The notes under the pieces: model-generated
What the model was told of the DNA's origin: nothing
The model's database searches: none
The model's input: the letters and a program-made list of their open reading frames with translations, nothing else
In this document: in pieces, positions 15,688 through 23,816 of the stretch
How the letters are laid out: the number at the start of each line of letters is the position of its first letter
How positions within the stretch are numbered: the stretch's first letter is position 1
Translations under genes and position numbers: made by a program
Origin: Acidimicrobiales bacterium
Lineage (GTDB): Bacteria; Actinomycetota; Acidimicrobiia; Acidimicrobiales; Iamiaceae
DNA: 32,776 nucleotides
Direction of reading: 5' to 3'
NCBI GenBank assembly: GCA_020439505.1
Contig: JAGQSO010000233.1
Location: forward strand, 1-32,776

Positions 15688-17064
15688 GTGACCGACCCCA
15701 CCAACTCCGCCGATTCCGGAGCCCTGTTCTCCCCGGAGGTGGGCCGCACCGACACGGTGACGGTGGCGGAACTGGCTGCCCGCATCGCCCGGGTGGCAGC
15801 TCAGGCCTTTCCCGGAGACCTGTGGGTGAGTGGCCAGATCCGCAACCTGAAGCGATCCAACAACGGTCACGTCTACTTCGATCTGGTCGAGCCCTGTCCG
15901 GCGGGCGCCACCCCTCGCTCTCTGCTGGCGGTCACGCTGCTGGCCCCGGAACGTCAGGTCGTGAACGCCCAGATCAAGCGGGCCGTCGGCGCCATGCGCA
16001 TGGAGGACGGGGTCGAGGTGCGCATCCAGGCCCGCCTGCGCTGGTATGAACCTCGCGGTTCGCTGCAACTGCGCATGACCGCGATCGACCCCGAGTTCAC
16101 CCTGGGTCGCCTGAAAGCCGACCGCGACCGGGTGATGGCCACCCTCAAGGCCGAAGGTCTGCTCGCCCTCAACTCGTCGCGGGTTCTACCCCTGGTACCG
16201 CTTCGACTGGCCCTCATCACCAGCACCGGAACCGCCGCCCACGCCGACGTGATGGCCGAACTGGACGGAAGCGGCCTGGCCTTCTCGGTCTGGCTCCTCG
16301 ACGTGCGCACCCAGGGGGCCGAGGCCGCCGGCCAGGTGGTGGCGGCACTCAGAAGCGTGTCGGGAGCGGTCAGCGGGGGTGAACGGGAGGTCGACGTGGT
16401 GCTGGTGGTGCGGGGCGGAGGTGCCACCACCGACCTGGCCGCCTTCGATGACGAAGCCTTGGCCCGGGCCATCGCCGCCAGCCCGGTTCCCGTCTTCACC
16501 GGTATCGGTCACGAGATCGACCGGTCGGTGGCCGACGAGGTGGCCCACAGCGCCCACAAGACCCCGACCGCGGCCGCCGGCGCTCTCGTCGATCAGGTGC
16601 GGGGCTTTGTGGCCCGGCTCGATCAGGTGTGGGCAGCCACCCGCCAGGCCGCGCTGGCCACCGCGGGAGAAGCTGAGCGCCGCCTCGACGTCCGCGCCGT
16701 CCGTCTCGGCCGGGGCGTGAACCGGACGCTGACCTCACACGAGTCCAGGCTGCAAAGCCTGAGCGACCGTACCGGCCGGGCGGCCGCCCTCACCCTGACC
16801 CGGGCCGAGAAGGACCTCGACGGCCTCGCCGCCCGGGCGCGGGCCCACGACCCCGCCCTGGCCCTGGCCCGGGGGTGGTCGATAACCACCGGACCTGACG
16901 GCCGAGCCATCCGATCGGTGTCCGACCTCGTCCCTGGAACGGTCATCGAGACCCGCCTGGTCGACGGATCGGTCACCAGCACCGTCACCCCCGACGGAAT
17001 CCACCCCCACCCCGCCCCCAACGCCGACCCCAACCCCGAAGCCAGCACCGGAGCACGACCATGA
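15688..17064 (+). CDS. xseA: Exodeoxyribonuclease VII large subunit
   Basis: A 458-residue subunit of ExoVII, which degrades single-stranded DNA from both ends to short acid-soluble oligonucleotides. An N-terminal OB-fold (VTVAELAARIARVA, then LWVSGQIRNLKRSNNGHVYFDL) binds DNA. The catalytic domain includes LALITSTGTAAHADVM, VVRGGGATTDLAAFDDE and GIGHEIDRSVADEVA. A helical region follows for XseB binding. GTG 15688 was preferred to GTG 15679 because of the -10 box; the difference is three residues. The stop overlaps the xseB start as ATGA. The C-terminal Pro/Asn/Ala-rich tail is unusual but probably disordered. Confidence 0.93.
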   Translation: MTDPTNSADSGALFSPEVGRTDTVTVAELAARIARVAAQAFPGDLWVSGQIRNLKRSNNGHVYFDLVEPCPAGATPRSLLAVTLLAPERQVVNAQIKRAVGAMRMEDGVEVRIQARLRWYEPRGSLQLRMTAIDPEFTLGRLKADRDRVMATLKAEGLLALNSSRVLPLVPLRLALITSTGTAAHADVMAELDGSGLAFSVWLLDVRTQGAEAAGQVVAALRSVSGAVSGGEREVDVVLVVRGGGATTDLAAFDDEALARAIAASPVPVFTGIGHEIDRSVADEVAHSAHKTPTAAAGALVDQVRGFVARLDQVWAATRQAALATAGEAERRLDVRAVRLGRGVNRTLTSHESRLQSLSDRTGRAAALTLTRAEKDLDGLAARARAHDPALALARGWSITTGPDGRAIRSVSDLVPGTVIETRLVDGSVTSTVTPDGIHPHPAPNADPNPEASTGARP

Positions 17065-17279
17065 CCGACACCAGCCCCGCATCAGAGATGGGCTACGCCG
17101 CCGCTCTGGCCGAGCTCGAAGCCATCCTCGACCGCCTCGAACGCGACGAGCCCGACGTCGACCGGGTGGCCGGTGATGTGGCGCGGGCGGCCGAGCTGGT
17201 GGCCCACTGCCGCGACCGGATCACCGCGGCCCGCACCCAGGTCCAAGACGTGGTGGCAGACCTGAGCCCTCCCACCTGA
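17061..17279 (+). CDS. xseB: Exodeoxyribonuclease VII small subunit
   Basis: A 72-residue helical hairpin protein that binds several copies along each XseA. GYAAALAELEAILDRLERDE, then VDRVAGDVARAAELVAHCRDRI fit the family well. Its ATG shares an ATGA with the xseA stop, so the two are translationally coupled. The next gene on the other strand ends 9 nt away, leaving no room for a separate terminator. Confidence 0.92.
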   Translation: MTDTSPASEMGYAAALAELEAILDRLERDEPDVDRVAGDVARAAELVAHCRDRITAARTQVQDVVADLSPPT

Positions 17280-17288
17280 CGCTCCCGG

Positions 17289-17783
17289 TCAGTCCTTCAG
17301 GTCGCAGCGGGCATCGACCGACAGGTCGAGGGGGGTTCCACCCTTCGATGAAGCGGCCCGGCCCTCGATCTGAACTCGACTACCCCGCAGTTGGGCCGAC
17401 TCGATCACCCCGGGTGGATCCCCGGTCTCGCCCCGGGCCCGCCACGACTGTTCGCCGAAGGCTTCGTGGAACTCCCCCGCCCGGTCCACCGACACCCCGG
17501 TCGCCTCCACCAAACCGGTGCTGGCGTCGTCGTCGAGCTCCATCACCACCTGGAGGATGCTCGCCCCTCCACCTCGACCGACCAGGAACACCGTTGAACC
17601 GTCGAGCCCGCATGAGACCAGGTCGAAGGAGATGGACGTCTCTCCCAACGACACCTCAGCGGTGCGGTCCTCGAACTCGGCCCCTCCACACCCGACCAGC
17701 CCCACCCCGGCGAACATCACGGCCGCCACCACCGATGCCAATCCGATCCTGCGGGCTGGCCGAAGTCGGTCCCCACTGGTCAC
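17289..17783 (-). CDS. Predicted lipoprotein of unknown function
   Basis: A 164-residue protein with an Arg-rich N-terminus, a hydrophobic stretch and a lipobox LVGCGG near residue 31, so it is probably processed by signal peptidase II and anchored to the outer face of the membrane. The mature part is beta-rich with paired Cys (one near VSCGLDG, one in DARCDL), and resembles small mycobacterial lipoproteins with an amphipathic barrel. I do not recognise a family with certainty. GTG 17783 was chosen because TACCTT lies 6 nt before it and a TTCTTG -35-like box 17 bp further. An upstream GTG at 17834 would put 17 extra residues before the signal peptide. Confidence 0.6.
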   Translation of the reverse strand: MTSGDRLRPARRIGLASVVAAVMFAGVGLVGCGGAEFEDRTAEVSLGETSISFDLVSCGLDGSTVFLVGRGGGASILQVVMELDDDASTGLVEATGVSVDRAGEFHEAFGEQSWRARGETGDPPGVIESAQLRGSRVQIEGRAASSKGGTPLDLSVDARCDLKD

Positions 17784-17789
17784 TACCTC

Positions 17790-17818
17790 AAGGTACCGCT
17801 GCCGCCGCGTGGCAAGAA
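17790..17818 (-). promoter_or_regulatory. Promoter of the lipoprotein gene
   Basis: On the minus strand TTCTTG (17818-17813), a 17-bp spacer and TACCTT (17795-17790) sit 6 nt before the GTG start, giving a leaderless transcript. Confidence 0.45.
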
Positions 17819-17896
17819 CGGGAAGATCCGCCACGTCACCATTGGTTCCAACAGCCCGATCGCATTACCGGCGTGGGTGTGCAAGGCTCCTGGCCG

Positions 17897-19243
17897 ATGA
17901 CCGACACCGGCCATCGGCCGATCCCGACGTCCAAGACGGACTGCATCCACGATCCTGGCTGTGCGTGCATGCAGCACCCCGACGTGTTGTACCGAACCAT
18001 CGTCAACGGCATCGGCGACCTGATCGTCGTCTTCGACATGACCGGTGTCATCCACTTCGCCAACCGGGCCTCCCGGTCGATCCTCGGCTGCGAACCAGAC
18101 GAGCTCGAGGGACGCAACGTCTTGGACTTCATCCATCCCGACGACCACGACCGCGCCTTGCGCTCGCTGAACATGAACAAGGACTTCGGCGCCGCACCGG
18201 GCCTGACCGCCTTCCGTCTCCTTCGTTCGGACGGCGAAGCGGTGATGGTCGACATGACCGGGGGTCATGCCAGTGTCGACGGCGTCGACACCCTGTTCAC
18301 CTCCACCAGTCGGATCAACGAGAACCGTGCCGCCATGCAGACCACACTGGTCAACCTCCTCAGGGGGGCACCGTTGGATGTGGCGCTCAGCTCGGTCCTG
18401 GACATATTCACCTGGCGGGCAAACGGCTCTCACATCGGGATCAGCTGGCTGGACGGCACCGGAGCCAGAGGTGCGATCAGTACCGGGATCGACCTCGATC
18501 TGATCGGTGCCCACCCAGACCCCGACACCCCGTGGGCCGAGGGGCGTCGGACCGGTCGAACCATCATGGACCTCGACCTCAGTCGGCTCGACCCCCACCG
18601 ACGCCAGGCCGCTCACGACCTCGGGCTGGCCGCCTACTGGATCGAACCGGTGGCCAGTGCGGTGGAGGAACCGGCGTTGATCACGGTGTGGACGGCGGTC
18701 GATCGCCGCCCCCCGACCGGGCACGATCTGGGCATGGAAACCGCCCGCTCGGTAGTGGAGGTGATCCTGCGCTGGGCCGAACAGCAGCGACAACTCGACC
18801 TCGCGGCGTTCCACGACCCTCTCACCGGCCTGGCCAACCGCAACGCATTCTTCGACGCCGTCGCCGAGATCCCCGGCGGTGGGGCCGTCTTCTACTGCGA
18901 CCTGGACCGGTTCAAGCCCGTCAACGACCTCCACGGTCACGCGGCCGGCGATGCCTTGCTCCAGCAGGTGGCGGCCCGGCTGATCCACAGCGTGCGCGCC
19001 GGCGACGTGGTGGCGCGACTCGGAGGTGACGAGTTCGCCATCGTGTGCCCGGCCATGACCGACAGCGATGCCGTGACCTTGGCTCAGCGCATCCGCGATT
19101 CCATCGCCCTGCCCTTCCACATCCAAGGGAACCTGGTGCAGGTCGAGATGAGCGTCGGCCTGGCCCACGATCCCGACTCCATCACCACCACCCTGTTGGA
19201 CCAGGCTGACCGGCACCTGTACGACCAAAAGCGCGACCGCTGA
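17897..19243 (+). CDS. PAS-GGDEF diguanylate cyclase with I-site
   Basis: A 448-residue predicted c-di-GMP synthase. A short N-terminal segment holds a Cys/His cluster (C16, H18, C22, C24, H27). A PAS domain follows (about 30-140, with NGIGDLIVVFDMTGVIHFAN and DFIHPDDHDR), then a middle region of about 170 residues that may be GAF-like. The cyclase domain starts at HDPLTGLANRNAFF, with GGDEF near 376-380 intact. RAGD at 367-370 is exactly the inhibitory RxxD site five residues before GGDEF, so product inhibition is expected. No EAL domain and no membrane helix are seen. ATG 17897 is used; two in-frame GTGs at 17873 and 17879 are alternatives. Confidence 0.88.
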   Translation: MTDTGHRPIPTSKTDCIHDPGCACMQHPDVLYRTIVNGIGDLIVVFDMTGVIHFANRASRSILGCEPDELEGRNVLDFIHPDDHDRALRSLNMNKDFGAAPGLTAFRLLRSDGEAVMVDMTGGHASVDGVDTLFTSTSRINENRAAMQTTLVNLLRGAPLDVALSSVLDIFTWRANGSHIGISWLDGTGARGAISTGIDLDLIGAHPDPDTPWAEGRRTGRTIMDLDLSRLDPHRRQAAHDLGLAAYWIEPVASAVEEPALITVWTAVDRRPPTGHDLGMETARSVVEVILRWAEQQRQLDLAAFHDPLTGLANRNAFFDAVAEIPGGGAVFYCDLDRFKPVNDLHGHAAGDALLQQVAARLIHSVRAGDVVARLGGDEFAIVCPAMTDSDAVTLAQRIRDSIALPFHIQGNLVQVEMSVGLAHDPDSITTTLLDQADRHLYDQKRDR

Positions 19244-19310
19244 CCGACCAGTACCCCAAGTCGGCCGCCGTGCTGGTGGCGACGATGGCGTGGTGTCGTC
19301 GGTGCGGCCG

Positions 19311-19316
19311 TAGGGT
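19311..19316 (+). promoter_or_regulatory. Probable -10 box (TAGGGT) of the polyprenyl synthase gene
   Basis: TAGGGT ends 8 nt before the ATG, as at dnaX. No ribosome site follows. Confidence 0.45.
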
Positions 19317-19324
19317 TTGAGGCC

Positions 19325-20416
19325 ATGGCCGGCACCGAAGCCACTTCCCTCTCGCCCGGCCATCCCACCGGCGATCTGCCCGCCGACCTGGGGCGGATCG
19401 CCCGCCGGGTGGAGGAGCGCCTGGCCCGCCTCTTCGAACACGAGAACGCCCGCTGGGCGGCGCTCGATCCCGACCTGACCGACCCACTCGAAGCGCTGAG
19501 CCGGTTGGTCCTGAGCGGCGGCAAGCGGCTGCGCCCAGCCTTCTGCCACTGGGGATTCCGGGCCGGGGGCGGCGACCACGACGATCCGATTTCGGTCGAT
19601 GCCGGGGCCGCGTTCGAGCTGCTGCAGGGCTTCGCCCTCATCCACGACGACGTCATGGACGGCTCCTCGTCGCGGCGCGGCGCTCCCGCCGTGCACCGCC
19701 AGTTCGTCGACCGCCACCGAAGCCAGGACTGGGCGGGGGAGGATCGACGCTTCGGAGAAGGGGTCGCCATCCTGGCCGGAGACCTGGCCTTCGTCTACGC
19801 CGATCTGCTGCTGCCCGACGGCTGCCCCGAAGCCACCGCGCTGTGGCACGAGCTCAGGGTCGAGCTGAACGTGGGCCAGTACCTGGACCTGGTGGGAACG
19901 GCCCAAGGACGCCGGGACCGGGACGGCACCCGCCGCATCGCCCGATACAAGTCCGGCAAGTACACCATCGAACGTCCGCTCCAACTCGGCGCCGCCCTGG
20001 CCGGAGGTCACCACCTCGCCGACGGGCTGAGCCGCTACGGCGACCCGCTGGGCGAGGCGTTCCAGCTCCGCGACGACGTGCTCGGCGTGTTCGGCGACAC
20101 CACCCGAACCGGCAAGCCGGTTGGTGACGACCTCCGCGAGGGCAAGCCGACCCTGCTGCTGGCGGTGGCCCACGAGCAGGCCAGTGACGGGCAGCGCTCG
20201 GCGCTGGCCCTGGTCGGTGACCCCGGACTTGGTCCAACCCAGGTCGGACAGATCCAAGAAGTGCTGGTGGAAACGGGCGCATTGGCCGCCGTCGAGGCTC
20301 GAATCGACTCCCTGGCCCACCAGGCGGTCGATTCGCTCGTCGAGCTCCCCATCGATCCGGTCGTGACCGGTGCCCTCACCGACCTGGCAGATTTCGTGGT
20401 GGCCCGTAACGCTTAG
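19325..20416 (+). CDS. Polyprenyl diphosphate synthase (GGPP-synthase-like)
   Basis: A 363-residue trans-prenyltransferase that adds isopentenyl diphosphate to allylic diphosphates. The first Asp-rich motif is DDVMD (108-112), preceded by LSGGKRLRP. The second is DDVLGVFGD starting at 250, in the form common among actinobacterial short-chain synthases rather than strict DDxxD, followed by KPVGDDLREGK. Product length (C15, C20 or longer) cannot be fixed from this reading. It could supply menaquinone, carotenoid or decaprenyl precursors. No other isoprenoid gene adjoins it. The downstream intergenic space holds repeat copy A. Confidence 0.87.
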   Translation: MAGTEATSLSPGHPTGDLPADLGRIARRVEERLARLFEHENARWAALDPDLTDPLEALSRLVLSGGKRLRPAFCHWGFRAGGGDHDDPISVDAGAAFELLQGFALIHDDVMDGSSSRRGAPAVHRQFVDRHRSQDWAGEDRRFGEGVAILAGDLAFVYADLLLPDGCPEATALWHELRVELNVGQYLDLVGTAQGRRDRDGTRRIARYKSGKYTIERPLQLGAALAGGHHLADGLSRYGDPLGEAFQLRDDVLGVFGDTTRTGKPVGDDLREGKPTLLLAVAHEQASDGQRSALALVGDPGLGPTQVGQIQEVLVETGALAAVEARIDSLAHQAVDSLVELPIDPVVTGALTDLADFVVARNA

Positions 20417-20417
20417 C

Positions 20418-20592
20418 GCCGTGACCGGCGTACCTTTGCAGGGCTGGGGAGTCATCTGCGCTGGATGCTGTCCATCTCTCGTGGACCGCCTTCGGCGGAT
20501 GATTCCTGGTTCCGCCAGGCCCGGTCCTCACTTCGTTGCGGCGGCCTGACGGCGTTTGCCCAGTCGCTCGCAAGCTCGCAAAGGGGCAAACG
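20418..20592 (+). repeat. Dispersed ~175 bp repeat, copy A
   Basis: This stretch matches 29175-29347 in opposite orientation. By hand alignment the core 20477-20592 has about 11 differences in 116 positions (around 90% identity), and the outer part 20418-20476 is about 75% identical. Internal features include the hairpin CCGCCTTCGGCGG (20486-20498) and a terminal inverted repeat CGTTTGCCC...GGGCAAACG that closes an arm at the right end. It fills the gap between two convergent genes. Open frames through it change between copies because of an indel, so it is probably non-coding. I do not recognise the family. Confidence 0.75.
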
Positions 20593-20638
20593 ATCCGTGA
20601 GCGAGCTCTGGAAGATCAGCGAGCGGGGTCGGGCGGGA

Positions 20639-21364
20639 TCAGACGGAGTCTGGGCGACCGGAGAAGCGGGACAGGGCGGCTTCTACCGGCTCTACCACTA
20701 CTCCGGGCTGGGAGGTGATGGCCTCCAGCCATGGGGGGCGAGCCCGGCTGGCCACCACGACCGGGGTGTCGATCCCGCCGAACTCGACCGCTTGACGTAC
20801 GTAGGCGGTGGCGTAGTCACCGGGCCTCACGTCGCGACTCAGTTCGACCAGGGCGTAGGGGTCCGGGGTGGTGTCAGGGGCGGAAGCAACCCGGGCGCGT
20901 ACCACCGCCGATGAGTGGGGCGCCGGACCGCCGCCCGCCAACCCCGGGCCGTCGGTGATCACCGCTCCCCTCACCAGTTCGGGACGGGCCCCGGCGATCA
21001 GCAGCGCCACGTAACCGCCCAGGCCTCGGCCCAGCACCGTCACCGGCAGGGACCCCTGGTCGGGGCAGAGATGGGCGAGGGCCACGTCGACGTCGGCCAT
21101 GAGCGTCTCAGCGGTGTATCCCCCTCCACGGGGCACCGAGGAGCCACCGTGACCGGTGAAGTCCAGACCCCACACCGCTCCCGGCCAGGCCGCGGTGACT
21201 TCGGGTGGGGTCTCGGGCGTTTGTTCCCCGAGGCCGTGCAGGAGCAGAAGAGGTCGGCCGGACAGGCCGTCAGCGGCGGGATCCGCACCAAGGGTTTCGT
21301 AGGCGGGTCGCAGCTCGTGGAGGGCGAGTTCGGTCCGCACGTGGTTGAGGATCACCGTGGTCAT
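20639..21364 (-). CDS. Alpha/beta hydrolase-fold protein lacking the catalytic Ser
   Basis: A 241-residue alpha/beta hydrolase-fold protein: LLLLHGLGEQ (oxyanion loop, 39-48), GLDFTGHGGS (66-75) and the nucleophile-elbow strand VTVLGRGLGGYVA. In that elbow the GxSxG motif reads G112-R-G-L-G116, so Gly114 replaces the Ser nucleophile, and no catalytic His is apparent near the C-terminus. It is therefore probably not an active esterase by the standard mechanism. ATG 21364 overlaps the stop of the upstream hydrolase (ATGA), so the two are coupled and may act together. The 3' end lies about 46 bp from repeat copy A. Confidence 0.75.
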   Translation of the reverse strand: MTTVILNHVRTELALHELRPAYETLGADPAADGLSGRPLLLLHGLGEQTPETPPEVTAAWPGAVWGLDFTGHGGSSVPRGGGYTAETLMADVDVALAHLCPDQGSLPVTVLGRGLGGYVALLIAGARPELVRGAVITDGPGLAGGGPAPHSSAVVRARVASAPDTTPDPYALVELSRDVRPGDYATAYVRQAVEFGGIDTPVVVASRARPPWLEAITSQPGVVVEPVEAALSRFSGRPDSV

Positions 21365-22317
21365 GCCAGGAACTCCAAGACGTGGTCGGCCACCAGGCGG
21401 GGCTGCTCGATGTGGACGAAGTGCCCGACGCCTTCGAGCGGCACGAACACGCCCTGGTCGGGAAGCATCGCCAGCACGTCCTCGGCCAGGGTGCCCCACC
21501 CCATCAGTTCGATGTCCATGCCCAACAGGCACAGGACCGGCATCCCGACCGACGGAAGCAGGCTCATCGACCATTCGGGCCGCCACGGCCCGAATCCGCC
21601 CATGCGCATCGAGGCGTCGATCTTCCAACGCCAACCGTCATCCTGGCGGTAGGCACCAATCGGAACCAGGTATTCGAGCCAGTTCGGATCGAGGCGGGGG
21701 TTCATGCGGCCGCGGCGCTCGGCCAGCTCGGCCGCGGTACCGGGCCGCCTGATCTTGGAGCCGGCGGCCCGCCGGTGGTCGAGCCAGCCCGCCAGTTCGC
21801 TGCGACGCATCATCGTCCGGTTGTGTTCGGCCACGTCGGGCCAGGACCGGCTGGAGGGAAGTCCGTCCAGGTTGACGAGGTGGCTGACCCGGTGGGGGAC
21901 GGCATCGGCGAGCGACAGCAACATCGCCCCGCCCTTGGAGTGGCCGACCAGGGGAATGGGATCAGGCCCGATGCTGTCCAGGACCGCCAACGCGTCCCGC
22001 CGGTCGGCGTCCCAGGAGTAAAGGGCGGCATGGTCGGAATCCCCGTGGCCCCGCTGGTCCCAGGAGACGACCCGCCAGCCTGCGTCGGCCAACAGCGGGG
22101 CGAAGCCGTCGAGGGTTCCGGCGAAATCGAAACCGCCGTGGGCCACCAGCATGGGCGGGGCGTTCTCATCACCCCACTCCCACACCGCCAGGTTCAGTCC
22201 GTCGCTGTCGACGCTGCGGTACCGGTCGGGCCGGCGGGCACCGTCGTAGGTGCCACCGCCGGCCTCGGTGCACAGGTGGGCGCGGGGGACGCGAGGGTCG
22301 GTGCTCGGGTCGGTCAC
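21361..22317 (-). CDS. Alpha/beta hydrolase
   Basis: A 318-residue serine hydrolase. Elements in order: MLVAHGGFDFAGTLD (oxyanion region), SWDQRGHGDS, the nucleophile elbow GHSKG with Ser127, and the His of GVGHFVHIEQP near the end. The cap region contains HRRAAGSKIRRPGT. The substrate is unknown: esterase, epoxide hydrolase or haloalkane-type enzymes share this plan. GTG 22317 has TAGCCT 6 nt upstream. Its stop overlaps the start of the Ser-less hydrolase. It is divergent from the flippase gene across 88 bp that hold a perfect inverted repeat. Confidence 0.85.
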   Translation of the reverse strand: MTDPSTDPRVPRAHLCTEAGGGTYDGARRPDRYRSVDSDGLNLAVWEWGDENAPPMLVAHGGFDFAGTLDGFAPLLADAGWRVVSWDQRGHGDSDHAALYSWDADRRDALAVLDSIGPDPIPLVGHSKGGAMLLSLADAVPHRVSHLVNLDGLPSSRSWPDVAEHNRTMMRRSELAGWLDHRRAAGSKIRRPGTAAELAERRGRMNPRLDPNWLEYLVPIGAYRQDDGWRWKIDASMRMGGFGPWRPEWSMSLLPSVGMPVLCLLGMDIELMGWGTLAEDVLAMLPDQGVFVPLEGVGHFVHIEQPRLVADHVLEFLA

Positions 22318-22323
22318 CGGATC

Positions 22324-22329
22324 AGGCTA
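22324..22329 (-). promoter_or_regulatory. Probable -10 box (TAGCCT) of the hydrolase pair
   Basis: TAGCCT on the minus strand ends 6 nt before the GTG start, and an inverted repeat begins 8 bp further upstream. Confidence 0.4.
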
Positions 22330-22337
22330 GGAGCAAA

Positions 22338-22355
22338 CTTGACCCATCGGTCAAG
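22338..22355. promoter_or_regulatory. Perfect inverted repeat, candidate operator
   Basis: CTTGACC and GGTCAAG form 7-bp arms around CATC in the divergent intergenic region. The position just upstream of the hydrolase -10 box suits a repressor site; no regulator gene adjoins it. Confidence 0.45.
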
Positions 22356-22390
22356 AAATCCGGAGTCGGTCGGTCGGGCCCCCGGTTCTC

Positions 22391-22396
22391 TAGTGT
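22391..22396 (+). promoter_or_regulatory. Probable -10 box (TAGTGT) of the flippase gene
   Basis: TAGTGT ends 9 nt before the GTG start; no ribosome site is seen. Confidence 0.35.
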
Positions 22397-22405
22397 TGAG
22401 CCTCT

Positions 22406-23791
22406 GTGAGCGATAAGACCCCTGCCGCCACGGCCGCTCGCGACGTCCGGTCGAACGACGGGGAGGACCACACCGCCGACGCCGAAGGCGCCGGTACCCG
22501 TCGCACCCTTCGCGAACGGGGCAGCGGTCACCGCCACCTGATCACCGGCTCCAGCGTCTTGGTGCTCGGAGCGGCCGTCCAAGGTCTGGGCGGGATGATC
22601 TTCTCGCTGCTCGTCGCCCAGCTCGACACCAAGCAGGCCTTCGGTGACGCCACCGCCCTGTACACGTCGTCGCTGTTCGTGGTGTACCTGGCCGGGCTCG
22701 GCCTACCCGTGGCCCTGGCCCGCTATTCCGCCGACCGGTCCCGCGATTCCCACACCGTGTTCAGTTGGGGCGTCCTGGCCACCGCGGCGGCATCGGTCGC
22801 GGCATCGGCCGCCTACCTGGCGATCGCCCGGCCCCGAGCCGCCGAGGAGGTGCTGTGGAACTGGCACCCGGTCGGTGGTTTCGCCCTCTTCGTGGCGCTG
22901 GTCATCGGCTCGGCGTGGTCGCTGATCGTCGACGTACGGGCCATGACCATGCGCCGCTGGGGCCTGGTCCTCACCCGGATCGTGCTGGTCAGCGTGGCCA
23001 AGATCGCCCTCGTCCACCTCGGCCAGTCCAGCCACCACCGATCGCTCCTGCTGTTCTTGTACCTGGGGGGGCCGGTCGCGGTGTCGGGAATCGTGGGGGT
23101 GGCGTTCATCAACCGGATCACCGGCGACCGCCACCGCCTAGGGCCGAAGCCGGCAACCGCCCGGGCGGCCACCCGCTACGCCGGGGTCAACTACCTGTCG
23201 ACGCTCGCCTACCAGGCTCCGTACTTCGCCCTGCCGGTGATCGTCCTGCTCAACGTGTCCAACACCGTGAACTCCAGTTTCTACGTGGCGTGGGGCATCG
23301 TCTCCATCGCCTTCTACGTACCCTCCGCCATCGGCCAGGCCCTGCTGGCCGAGGGAGGCAAGGACGGTGCCAAGGTCCGTTCCCAGATGCGCCTGGCCCT
23401 GCTGTTGGCCGTCGGGCTGATGGCGGCGGGCACCGTGGTCACCTTCTTGGGCCGGGAGGTGGTGGTGATGGCCTACGGCGAGGGTTACCGCGACGCCGCC
23501 CACCTCCTGCCCCGGATGATGCTGGCCGGTGTCCCCTGGGCTCTCACCTCGTTGTACCTGTCCGAAGCCCGGATCCTGCACCGCCACGTGGCGACCGTCG
23601 CCATCACGGTGACCCTCACCCTGGCCATCATCGGCCCGGCCCTGGTGCTGGTCCCCGACCGCGGGATCGAAGGCGCCGCCGATGCCTGGCTGGGCGGCAA
23701 CGTCGTGGCCGCCGTGGTGGCGGTGGCGCTGACGTTCATGAGTCGTCGCCGCTCGAACGGCCCAGTTGTGGACGCACCGTCGCCCTCCTGA
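22406..23791 (+). CDS. Polytopic membrane protein, polysaccharide/lipid flippase-like
   Basis: A 461-residue protein with a charged N-terminal tail of about 45 residues and about twelve to fourteen predicted membrane helices. It resembles the MOP superfamily (Wzx/MurJ-like exporters of lipid-linked sugars): the first helix pair SSVLVLGAAVQGLGGMIFSL, the LARYSADRS loop and the later AYGEGYRDAAHLLPRMM element are of that kind. It probably moves a lipid-linked glycan across the inner membrane. No glycosyltransferase adjoins it, so the substrate is open. The start is GTG 22406. It converges on the pilin gene with 25 bp between stops. Confidence 0.75.
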   Translation: MSDKTPAATAARDVRSNDGEDHTADAEGAGTRRTLRERGSGHRHLITGSSVLVLGAAVQGLGGMIFSLLVAQLDTKQAFGDATALYTSSLFVVYLAGLGLPVALARYSADRSRDSHTVFSWGVLATAAASVAASAAYLAIARPRAAEEVLWNWHPVGGFALFVALVIGSAWSLIVDVRAMTMRRWGLVLTRIVLVSVAKIALVHLGQSSHHRSLLLFLYLGGPVAVSGIVGVAFINRITGDRHRLGPKPATARAATRYAGVNYLSTLAYQAPYFALPVIVLLNVSNTVNSSFYVAWGIVSIAFYVPSAIGQALLAEGGKDGAKVRSQMRLALLLAVGLMAAGTVVTFLGREVVVMAYGEGYRDAAHLLPRMMLAGVPWALTSLYLSEARILHRHVATVAITVTLTLAIIGPALVLVPDRGIEGAADAWLGGNVVAAVVAVALTFMSRRRSNGPVVDAPSPS

Positions 23792-23816
23792 CGGTGAGCT
23801 CCCCCGAGCGGTTGAC

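Noticed and set aside
17783..20455. An 890-codon open frame on the minus strand
   Set aside because: It lies antisense to the diguanylate cyclase and polyprenyl synthase genes, which have full domain matches. Long antisense frames are expected at this GC content, and its translation shows no domain.
20376..20573. Small ORFs inside repeat copies A and B
   Set aside because: The peptides look alike over short stretches but an indel shifts the frame between copies, so conservation is at DNA rather than protein level.
20540..20592. Integron attC-like site at the end of repeat copy A
   Set aside because: The CGTTTGCCC/GGGCAAACG arms do not match the GTTRRRY/RYYYAAC core sites, and no integron integrase is present.
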